DNA from: an uncultured Bacillota bacterium
Lineage (GTDB): Bacteria > Bacillota > Clostridia > Peptostreptococcales > Anaerovoracaceae
Assembly: GCA_958448635.1 (NCBI GenBank)
Contig: CAUDEQ010000061.1
Span: forward strand, 1-11,265
Length of the DNA stretch: 11,265 nucleotides
Reading direction: 5' to 3'
In this document: positions 1 to 4,113 of the stretch, in pieces
Numbering within the stretch: position 1 is the stretch's first letter
Layout: each line of letters begins with the position of its first letter
Program-made: the position numbers and the translations under genes
The notes under the pieces: generated by a model
What the model saw: the letters and a program-made list of their open reading frames with translations, nothing else
Told to the model about the DNA's origin: nothing
Database searches by the model: none

Positions 1-41
1 TCTGCGCCGTTGATGTTCAGCGTCATTTTCATTAAATTCAT
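1..41 (-). CDS. Partial 5' end of a probable molybdenum hydroxylase 2Fe-2S subunit (xanthine dehydrogenase/CoxS-like)
   Basis: Only the first 13 codons are in the window. They read MNLMKMTLNINGA and run off the left edge. The ATG at 41-39 follows GGAGG (51-47) at 5-nt spacing, so the start is well placed. A start of the type 'M-x-L-x-I-N-G' opens the plant-type [2Fe-2S] ferredoxin domain of the small subunits of xanthine dehydrogenase, CO dehydrogenase and related molybdenum hydroxylases. A fused single-chain or selenium-dependent form is equally possible. The identification rests on few residues, but it fits the Moco-type riboswitch in its leader. Regulation is probably by that riboswitch and by the terminators between it and the gene. 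Confidence 0.5.
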   Translation of the reverse strand, partial: MNLMKMTLNINGA

Positions 42-72
42 AATAGCCTCCGTTTGATTTCGATTGATATAA

Positions 73-264
73 CTGTTTACTTGCTGAATAAACATGTCAA
101 TCTGACATTTTGTTATAGAGTTATTTTAACAATTATTCTGTGGAAGTGTCAATAAAGGGGGTATAAAAAAAATGATTAAATTGCTGTAAACAAGGTATTA
201 GCATGTTCAAAAAACAGACAAGCCTGTCTGCGCACTTTTCATGCAACATTCAGCAAGTAAACAG
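73..264. repeat. 17-nt perfect inverted repeat flanking the proximal terminator
   Basis: The left arm at 73-89 (CTGTTTACTTGCTGAAT) is the exact reverse complement of the right arm at 248-264. The arms are 158 nt apart and enclose the terminator at 209-230. In the minus-strand leader RNA the arms could form a 17-bp stem. Read as DNA, each arm contains the core CAGCAAGTAAAC, which also occurs just upstream of tupA (3018-3029, minus strand). Function is unknown: RNA stem, duplicated operator or remnant of a mobile repeat are all possible. Confidence 0.75.
209..230 (-). terminator. Intrinsic terminator in the leader of the left-edge gene
   Basis: On the minus strand CAGACA (230-225) pairs perfectly with TGTCTG (220-215) around a GGCT loop. 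Six T follow directly (214-209). It lies between the riboswitch and the start codon at 41, so it can act as an attenuator. Its 5' arm also lies inside a long competing pairing with 318-338. Confidence 0.75.
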
Positions 265-338
265 CAAAAACAATCAAAATCAAACGAGACTTCAATGTTT
301 GTGTTTTGTCGCAATAAAAAAGTGCGCAGGCAGGCTTG
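219..338 (-). repeat. 21-nt inverted repeat with one mismatch: candidate antiterminator
   Basis: In the minus-strand RNA, positions 338-318 and 239-219 are complementary over 21 nt with a single C/A mismatch. The core pairing is GCGCAC with GTGCGC. The pairing would absorb the 5' arm and loop of the terminator at 209-230. It would also absorb the 3' arm of the upstream hairpin that ends at 322. It therefore competes with both terminator candidates. The pairing itself is plain in the sequence; its antiterminator role is inferred. Confidence 0.65.
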
Positions 339-372
339 ATAAACGTAAATCAAGATCGGTACTCCTTCGCAC
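316..372 (-). terminator. Candidate riboswitch expression-platform terminator (promoter-proximal)
   Basis: On the minus strand GTGCG (372-368) can pair with CGCAC (326-322). This encloses a hairpin CTTGAT/ATCAAG (354-349 with 340-335) and is followed by six T (321-316). The 5' arm lies within the conserved 3' end of the riboswitch core, so formation would compete with the aptamer. The closing stem is short and the structure branched, so it is weaker than the terminator at 209-230. Confidence 0.45.
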
Positions 373-450
373 AATGGCAGGCAGAAAGATCGCTCTCGCT
401 ACCCTATCGTTCCCGCCGGCAAACGAGTGTCGTGCGGGAATCGGAGATAT
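355..450 (-). ncRNA. Moco/Tuco-type riboswitch, copy 1
   Basis: The minus-strand core 446-362 runs from CTCCGATT to AAGGAG. It is about 80% identical to the core at 3553-3636 on the plus strand. Shared blocks are CGACAC, TGCCGG, AACGATAGGG, GCGAGAGCGAT, GCCTGCCATTG and AAGGAG. Stem P2 is TTCCCGC (440-434) with GCGGGAA (416-410). Its counterpart in copy 2 has three compensatory changes. A GAGA tetraloop hairpin (AGC-GAGA-GCG) follows. Known background: the Moco RNA motif controls genes for molybdenum and tungsten cofactor synthesis, transport and use. The next minus-strand gene starts at 41 and looks like a molybdenum hydroxylase subunit. The assignment to this family is by recalled motif and context; a covariance-model match would confirm it. 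Confidence 0.75.
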
Positions 451-462
451 TCATTTGTTTCG

Positions 463-476
463 ACGGATCTCTCCGT
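463..476 (-). other. Small GAGA-tetraloop hairpin at the 5' end of the leader
   Basis: ACGGA and TCCGT pair around GAGA on the minus strand, close to the predicted transcription start. It may be a 5' stabilising hairpin. The stem has only five pairs, so chance is possible. Confidence 0.35.
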
Positions 477-483
477 TAAAAGT

Positions 484-512
484 ATTTTACTTTGTATCCC
501 ATGTATTGTCAA
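484..512 (-). promoter_or_regulatory. Sigma-70-type promoter for the left riboswitch leader
   Basis: On the minus strand TTGACA (512-507) and TAAAAT (489-484) are separated by 17 nt. Transcription would start near 477, giving a leader of about 435 nt before the ATG at 41. The promoter lies just beyond the tupC stop codon. I see no convincing terminator between tupC and this promoter, so tup read-through into the leader is possible. Confidence 0.75.
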
Positions 513-545
513 CTGCCAAAACAGTAAATGTTCTAAATGTGAAGC

Positions 546-1244
546 TCATAACAGAAGCTCGCCCTCGATGAAACGGCGTGTCTCGGCCTTTTCGGGCGAT
601 GACAGGAGGCTGTTGCAGGGGCCGGACTCTATCAGCCGCCCTTCATGGAGCATGATGACCTCATCGCATAATCGCTTCGCCTGAGCCAGATTGTGCGTTA
701 CCAGTACGATGGTAGCATAGCTTCCGGCGGCGACGAGAATCTTCTCTATCTCAGCGGTGGTGTGCGGGTCTATGTTGGCAGTAGGCTCGTCCAGCAGGAG
801 AAGCCTCGGTTTGAAGGAAAGCGCCCTGGCCAGCGCCACCTTCTGTGTCTCTCCTCCTGAAAGCTTCCATGCTTTCTGTTTTCTCAGCTCAGTAAGACCC
901 AGCTCTTCGGAAAGGCTGCTGACGCGCCTTTCGGTTTCCTCTCTGCTGAAGCTTCTCAGCTTCAGGGGATATGCGATGTTTCTTTCCACGGTGGTGGAAA
1001 TCAGATAAGGCTTCTGGAATACCAGGGTGGTGTCCTTCTGAGGAAAAACAGAGGAACCATCGTATTTAACATAGCCGCCGTCTGCGCTTTCCAGACCGGC
1101 GAGGATCTTCAGGAGAGTGCTTTTTCCGGCTCCGTTGGGCCCTATTATGGCAGTACGGCTGCCGCCCTTTATGAAGCCTCTTTTTATATCGAGGACCCTT
1201 CTGCCCTCATAGGATTTCTGAAGTCCCTCAAAATATATATCCAT
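546..1244 (-). CDS. tupC: Tungstate ABC transporter, ATP-binding protein TupC
   Basis: This 232-residue ABC ATPase powers tungstate import through TupB at the inner face of the membrane. All nucleotide-binding motifs are intact: Walker A GPNGAGKS at 35-42, Q-loop Gln77, signature LSGGE at 128-132, Walker B LLLLDEP at 148-154 and switch His184. The length is that of a minimal ATPase. There is no C-terminal TOBE/MOP domain, unlike molybdate ModC, which supports the Tup assignment. The ATG at 1244 lies 6 nt beyond the tupB stop, with AGGTGATG just upstream as ribosome binding site, so the two genes are cotranscribed and probably translationally coupled. Substrate specificity comes from the linked tupA; sequence alone does not separate tungstate from molybdate. 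Confidence 0.88.
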   Translation of the reverse strand: MDIYFEGLQKSYEGRRVLDIKRGFIKGGSRTAIIGPNGAGKSTLLKILAGLESADGGYVKYDGSSVFPQKDTTLVFQKPYLISTTVERNIAYPLKLRSFSREETERRVSSLSEELGLTELRKQKAWKLSGGETQKVALARALSFKPRLLLLDEPTANIDPHTTAEIEKILVAAGSYATIVLVTHNLAQAKRLCDEVIMLHEGRLIESGPCNSLLSSPEKAETRRFIEGELLL

Positions 1245-1250
1245 GAGACA

Positions 1251-1946
1251 TCACCTGCTTTCCCTTTCCTGAAAATGATACAGCGCCGCGGTGACCACGA
1301 AGGATATACAGAGAAGTATTATCCCCACGGCGACGGCCCGCTCGTAGTTGCCCATGCCCTTGAGCTGGGATATGTAGGTGGTCATCACCTGAGTCTTGCC
1401 CTTGATATTTCCTCCGACGATCATAACTGCGCCCACTTCGGAAATGGCTCTTCCGAAGCCGGAAATCACGGAGGTTGTTATGCCCACTCTCATTTCGTAT
1501 ATCAGCAGCCACATGCCGGAGGCCTTTCCTGCGCCCAGTGTTATGCCCAGACTGTTTACAACAGGAGCCTTTTCCTTGACGATGTTGTAGGTGAGGCCGA
1601 TGATGATGGGAGTGACAAGAACTATCTGTGCGATGATCATGGCCGGTACCGTGTAATTGAGCTGCAGACTTCCCAGTGGACCTCTGCGCATCAAAATAAG
1701 GAATACCGTAAGACCGGCTATGACCGGAGGTAAGCTCATGAGCGTGTATATGATCCTGACGATGATCCCCTTGCCTCTGAAGCGCCTTGTACCCAGCAGG
1801 ATCCCCAGAGGGATCCCAAGCACGGTGGAAATCACCACCGAAGAAAAGGAAACGTACAGAGAAAGACCAACGATCCGGAATATTTCAGGGTCTCCGGCGA
1901 ATATCAGCCGGAAGGCCTCAACAAATCCTTGTCCTATAGTATCCAT
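1251..1946 (-). CDS. tupB: Tungstate ABC transporter, permease TupB
   Basis: This 231-residue integral membrane protein forms the tungstate channel. Five hydrophobic stretches are visible, at about 24-51, 61-86, 98-121, 155-178 and 203-224. The cytoplasmic coupling region carries GFGRAISEVGAVMIVGGN (163-180), the EAA-loop signature characteristic of TupB-type permeases. The N-terminus, with an amphipathic stretch before the first helix, matches the usual TupB length, so the ATG at 1946 is likely right. However, the only Shine-Dalgarno-like bases (AAGG) lie 2 nt from it. A promoter-like element sits so close that the mRNA may be leaderless. The tupA gene is upstream, separated by a strong terminator; tupC follows after 6 nt. 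Confidence 0.9.
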   Translation of the reverse strand: MDTIGQGFVEAFRLIFAGDPEIFRIVGLSLYVSFSSVVISTVLGIPLGILLGTRRFRGKGIIVRIIYTLMSLPPVIAGLTVFLILMRRGPLGSLQLNYTVPAMIIAQIVLVTPIIIGLTYNIVKEKAPVVNSLGITLGAGKASGMWLLIYEMRVGITTSVISGFGRAISEVGAVMIVGGNIKGKTQVMTTYISQLKGMGNYERAVAVGIILLCISFVVTAALYHFQERESR

Positions 1947-1952
1947 ATCCTT

Positions 1953-1980
1953 AGTATATCATATAAAACCGCAAAGTCCA
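1953..1980 (-). promoter_or_regulatory. Possible promoter for tupBC
   Basis: TGGACT (1980-1975) and TATACT (1958-1953) are separated by 16 nt on the minus strand. The expected start, about 7 nt downstream, falls on the A of the tupB ATG (1946). That would give a leaderless or nearly leaderless mRNA. A dedicated promoter makes sense because a strong terminator separates tupA from tupB. Confidence 0.4.
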
Positions 1981-2054
1981 TAAAAGGGCAGGGTCTGCTT
2001 TCCGTGGCCTTTTCAGCTGCGGAGCATTCCTTGGAATGGCGGAGCTCTGCGGAT

Positions 2055-2076
2055 ATGCAGGAGGTGCTTCCTGCAT
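2055..2076. other. 8-bp perfect hairpin in the tupA-tupB intergenic region
   Basis: ATGCAGGA (2055-2062) and TCCTGCAT (2069-2076) are perfect complements around a 6-nt loop. No T-run follows on either strand, so it is not an obvious terminator. It could stabilise the 5' end of a processed tupBC message or be an operator. The rest of 1947-2090 shows no gene. Confidence 0.5.
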
Positions 2077-2090
2077 CTTGGAAATATCGT

Positions 2091-2130
2091 AAAAAAATGT
2101 CGCACCGGTATCGTGCAATACCGGTACGAC
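2091..2130 (-). terminator. Strong intrinsic terminator after tupA
   Basis: On the minus strand GTCGTACCGGTAT (2130-2118) pairs with ATACCGGTGCGAC (2111-2099), giving 13 pairs with one G-T wobble around a 6-nt loop. One A and then seven T follow (2097-2091). It sits 12 nt after the tupA stop codon. Partial read-through would give excess binding protein over TupBC, the usual stoichiometry for ABC importers. Confidence 0.88.
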
Positions 2131-2142
2131 AGTATGGTACAT

Positions 2143-3003
2143 TTACTGAGCGTTAGGGATGAAGAGGGCTTCGCCGTACTCTTCAACACCGTATTCGCCG
2201 ATCAGCTTCTGAGTAGCTTCTGAAACGATCCATTCCTGGAATGCCTTGGCTCCCTCGTGGTTTATGTTCTCGTTCTTTTCAGGATTTACGCAGATAACGC
2301 CGTACTGGTTGTTGAGAACACCGCTTGGATCCTTTTCGCAGAGGATCTTCAGTGCAGTATTGCCGCCTACGTTGAGCCATGTGGCTCTGTCAGACAACGT
2401 GTAGCCCACCTTTTCGTCAGTCATGGTGATGACATCGCCCATGCCTGCGGCTGCTTCAACGTACCATTCTCCCGATGGCTCAAGTCCTGCCTTTTCCCAG
2501 ATGGAAAGCTCCTTTTTGTGAGTTCCCGAATCATCTGCTCTCGATACGAATACGGCCTGGTTGTCCATGATGGCGGTAAATGCTGCAACAGCATCGTCGG
2601 CTGCGTCTGTGCCTATGCCGGCAGGATCCTCTTCAGGGCCTACAATGACGAAATCGTTGTACATTACGTCCATTCTTCCGTCCTCGTCAGCATGTCCGCC
2701 TTCGACATATTCAGCCTCGGAAGCAGGTGAGTGTACCAGCAGAACATCGGCCTCTCCGTTCATGCCCATTTCCATTGCCTCACCTGAGCCTACAGATACA
2801 ACGTCGACCTCCCAGCCTGTTTCAGCTGTGAATTCAGGCAGTATGGCATCCAGAAGTCCGCTGTCCTTGGTGCTTGTGGTGGTCGCCAGAATGATTGTGC
2901 CCTTGGATTCGGCCTCTTCTTCATTTCCACATCCTGTGAAAATTGCGGTCATGGATAAAGCCATAGCCAGCACCATGACCAGTGCTAAAATTCTCTTTTT
3001 CAT
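2143..3003 (-). CDS. tupA: Tungstate-binding lipoprotein TupA
   Basis: This 286-residue solute-binding protein captures tungstate outside the cell for TupBC. The signal peptide has a KKR start, a hydrophobic core at 5-23 and a lipobox-like FTGC, with lipidation expected at Cys25. The mature protein begins with an acidic linker and then ILATTTSTKDSGLL, the TTTS oxyanion motif typical of TupA. SRADDSGTH further on matches the second ligand-binding region. The ATG at 3003 was chosen because AGGAGG lies 5 nt upstream and the signal peptide starts there. The frame stays open upstream to 3321, but that part is leader, not protein. An intrinsic terminator follows. A phosphate- or molybdate-type binding protein is less likely given TTTS. 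Confidence 0.92.
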   Translation of the reverse strand: MKKRILALVMVLAMALSMTAIFTGCGNEEEAESKGTIILATTTSTKDSGLLDAILPEFTAETGWEVDVVSVGSGEAMEMGMNGEADVLLVHSPASEAEYVEGGHADEDGRMDVMYNDFVIVGPEEDPAGIGTDAADDAVAAFTAIMDNQAVFVSRADDSGTHKKELSIWEKAGLEPSGEWYVEAAAGMGDVITMTDEKVGYTLSDRATWLNVGGNTALKILCEKDPSGVLNNQYGVICVNPEKNENINHEGAKAFQEWIVSEATQKLIGEYGVEEYGEALFIPNAQ

Positions 3004-3017
3004 TTTTACCTCCTGTA

Positions 3018-3029
3018 GTTTACTTGCTG
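3018..3029 (-). promoter_or_regulatory. Shared 12-nt motif CAGCAAGTAAAC upstream of tupA
   Basis: The motif lies 14 nt before the tupA ATG and 3 nt upstream of its AGGAGG. The identical 12-mer, in the same orientation, precedes the left-edge gene (86-75), with an inverted copy at 251-262. Three exact copies of a 12-mer in 11 kb are not expected by chance. An operator for a metal-oxyanion regulator or a target for an RNA are both possible. Confidence 0.5.
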
Positions 3030-3044
3030 TATTTTGCAATATGT

Positions 3045-3066
3045 GAAATATCAATGGCGATATTTC
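3045..3066. promoter_or_regulatory. 8-bp palindrome in the tupA leader
   Basis: GAAATATC (3045-3052) and GATATTTC (3059-3066) form a perfect dyad around 6 nt. It lacks a T-run, so an operator or a 5'-UTR hairpin is more likely than a terminator. Confidence 0.45.
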
Positions 3067-3195
3067 CCGACTAAAAAAGAAAGCTCCGACATTTAAACGC
3101 AATATATCAGCAATATAAAGGCAAAACGCCCGGGTACTCGCATAGGGCGGAGTGCCGAGTATCGTTCTGCGCATGCTGCAGGCAGAAAAAGTCAT

Positions 3196-3221
3196 AAAAA
3201 AATTCTTCGGAATGAAGAATT
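3196..3221 (-). terminator. Weak terminator/attenuator in the tupA leader
   Basis: On the minus strand AATTCTTC (3221-3214) pairs with GAAGAATT (3208-3201) around ATTCC, followed by five T (3200-3196). The stem is AT-rich and only 8 bp, so termination would be partial. It lies between the tupA promoter and tupA, where attenuation is plausible. Confidence 0.5.
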
Positions 3222-3385
3222 CAATGCGACAGAAAATGCCGGTTCTGATGTCATTCCTTTCCAAACACGGGAGGCATAAGAGTTTCCTGTTATACCCATC
3301 GGTATACAGCTCATAATCCAATGAAAAAGGGAGGACCTTAGAAGTGCATACTCGGAATATCTATTTAGTTTTCTGTATTTACTGC

Positions 3386-3414
3386 ATTATACATCAGGAC
3401 GCCTTTTTTGTCCA
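3386..3414 (-). promoter_or_regulatory. tupA promoter
   Basis: TGGACA (3414-3409), a 17-nt spacer and a perfect TATAAT (3391-3386) lie on the minus strand. The start would be near 3379. It is divergent from the promoter at 3478-3506; the intervening 63 nt are AT-rich and could hold a shared operator. Confidence 0.7.
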
Positions 3415-3477
3415 TCTTATAAATTGCAGACAACAAAGATATAATGCAACAAAAGCAACTCCGTGCATAAATGTATG

Positions 3478-3506
3478 TTGAAAAAATTTTGACTATATTG
3501 TATAAT
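3478..3506 (+). promoter_or_regulatory. Promoter of the ferredoxin-AOR unit
   Basis: TTGAAA (3478-3483), a 17-nt spacer and a perfect TATAAT (3501-3506). Transcription should start near 3513, about 40 nt before the riboswitch core. GGTAAACATAGCAAAA at the start site loosely resembles the GTAAAC-containing motif seen in the other leaders. Confidence 0.78.
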
Positions 3507-3547
3507 CCGAATATAGGTAAACATAGCAAAACACATACATTTAATAA

Positions 3548-3665
3548 CAGAACTCCGATTTTCACTCGACACCTGCTGCCGGTGAAAACGATAGGGTTGC
3601 GAGAGCGATTTTGCAGCCTGCCATTGCGCAAAGGAGACGCTAGCCTCATACGGAGGTCAGTTCTG
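3548..3665 (+). ncRNA. Moco/Tuco-type riboswitch, copy 2, upstream of ferredoxin-AOR
   Basis: The core 3553-3636 carries the same ordered blocks as copy 1: CTCCGATT, CGACAC, TGCCGG, AACGATAGGG, GCGAGAGCGAT, GCCTGCCATTG and AAGGAG. Stem P2 is TTTTCAC (3559-3565) with GTGAAAA (3582-3588), three pairs of which covary against copy 1. A TTGC-GAGA-GCGA hairpin lies at 3597-3608. An extended outer stem is possible: CAGAA/TTCTG (3548-3552 with 3661-3665) and CTCCG/CGGAG (3553-3557 with 3651-3655). The downstream genes encode a tungsten enzyme and its electron carrier. The tungsten-cofactor (Tuco) variant of the Moco riboswitch is therefore the natural reading; family membership should be tested with the Rfam model. 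Confidence 0.82.
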
Positions 3666-3680
3666 CTTTGCTATTTTTTT
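3628..3680 (+). terminator. Candidate expression-platform terminator of riboswitch copy 2
   Basis: GCAAAG (3628-3633) can pair with CTTTGC (3666-3671), enclosing CCTC/GAGG (3644-3647 with 3653-3656). TA and seven T follow (3674-3680). This pairing uses the AAAGG end of the aptamer and cannot coexist with the extended outer stem 3548-3557/3651-3665. An on/off transcription switch is inferred. A second hairpin, CTGCTTT/AAAGCGG (3663-3669 with 3688-3694), ends right at the AAAGGAAG ribosome site and could affect translation. Confidence 0.5.
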
Positions 3681-3710
3681 GCAGGAAAAAGCGGAAAGGA
3701 AGATTTTCAG

Positions 3711-4097
3711 ATGAAAAGACTTAAATTCAACAAAGAAAGCTGCATAGGCTGTCAGCTTTGCGCACAAGTCTGCTCTGCGTACAAGGAAGGCGAATACATT
3801 CCTTCCAAGGCGAGAATTGCCATAGAGACGTACTATGACAAGGGCGCTCTCAAGTATGCTGATCACTACTGTATTCTCTGTGGAATATGTGCCAAGGCAT
3901 GTCCTTGCGACGCTATCACCATAGGAGAATACATAGAGGTTGATATGGACAAATGCTCCGGCTGCGGTCTTTGTGCAGAGAAATGTCCTAAGAAGGTAGT
4001 TAGAATAAGAGAAGATAAAGCATATATCTGCGATACTTGCAAGGGCGACCCTAAGTGCGTCAAGACATGTCCGCAGAATGCTCTGACATTTGAATAA
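3711..4097 (+). CDS. Four-cluster [4Fe-4S] ferredoxin, electron-transfer partner of AOR
   Basis: This 128-residue iron-sulfur protein is likely to carry electrons between AOR and the cytoplasmic ferredoxin pool or another oxidoreductase. Sixteen cysteines fall in four groups: Cys11-14-17-21, Cys54-57-60-64, Cys82-85-88-92 and Cys107-110-116-120 (the last with a CX2CX5CX3CP spacing). This layout resembles the HycB/DmsB/AorB-type electron-transfer subunits. Cys66 is extra. There is no signal peptide or membrane segment. The ATG at 3711 was chosen because AAAGGAAG lies 8 nt upstream and the first cluster motif follows at once; the frame is open further upstream through the riboswitch, which is not coding. 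The AOR gene starts 16 nt after its stop, so the two are cotranscribed and probably form a complex. Confidence 0.88.
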   Translation: MKRLKFNKESCIGCQLCAQVCSAYKEGEYIPSKARIAIETYYDKGALKYADHYCILCGICAKACPCDAITIGEYIEVDMDKCSGCGLCAEKCPKKVVRIREDKAYICDTCKGDPKCVKTCPQNALTFE

Positions 4098-4113
4098 AAA
4101 GGAGGCGAAAAGA

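Larger units (their letters stand above)
3004..3379 (-). promoter_or_regulatory. Long structured leader of tupA
   Basis: About 375 nt separate the predicted start from the tupA ATG. Visible elements on the minus strand, in transcript order, are: hairpin CTG-TATACC/GGTATA-CAG (3309-3287, one bulge); AATTCTTC/GAAGAATT followed by T (3221-3196); TTCTGC/GCAGAA (3187-3165); TACTCG/CGAGTA (3161-3135); the palindrome at 3045-3066; and CAGCAAGTAAAC at 3029-3018. I do not recognise the ordered blocks of the Moco riboswitch here, though GCCTGC and ACGATA do occur. It may be a regulatory RNA of another kind. No gene is supported in the interval. Confidence 0.5.

Noticed and set aside
73..264. A 192-bp MITE bounded by the 17-nt inverted repeats
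   Set aside because: No target duplication is evident, and one half of the 21-nt inverted repeat lies inside while its partner lies outside. A leader structure explains both repeats better, though a MITE origin is not excluded.
203..571. 122-residue open frame on the plus strand
   Set aside because: It runs antisense through the riboswitch, terminators and promoter, has no ribosome site, and its composition is not protein-like.
3120..3190. A third Moco riboswitch copy in the tupA leader
   Set aside because: GCCTGC, GCGCA and ACGATA occur on the minus strand but in the wrong order and without the P2 stem or the GAGA hairpin.
3004..3321. N-terminal extension of TupA by 106 residues
   Set aside because: The signal peptide starts at 3003 behind AGGAGG. 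The upstream part is a structured leader with terminator-like hairpins.
3365..3649. 94-residue minus-strand open frame
   Set aside because: It is antisense to riboswitch copy 2 and to the AOR promoter, with no ribosome site or recognisable family.
3471..3710. N-terminal extension of the ferredoxin by 80 codons
   Set aside because: The frame merely happens to be open through the promoter and riboswitch; the ATG at 3711 has the ribosome site.
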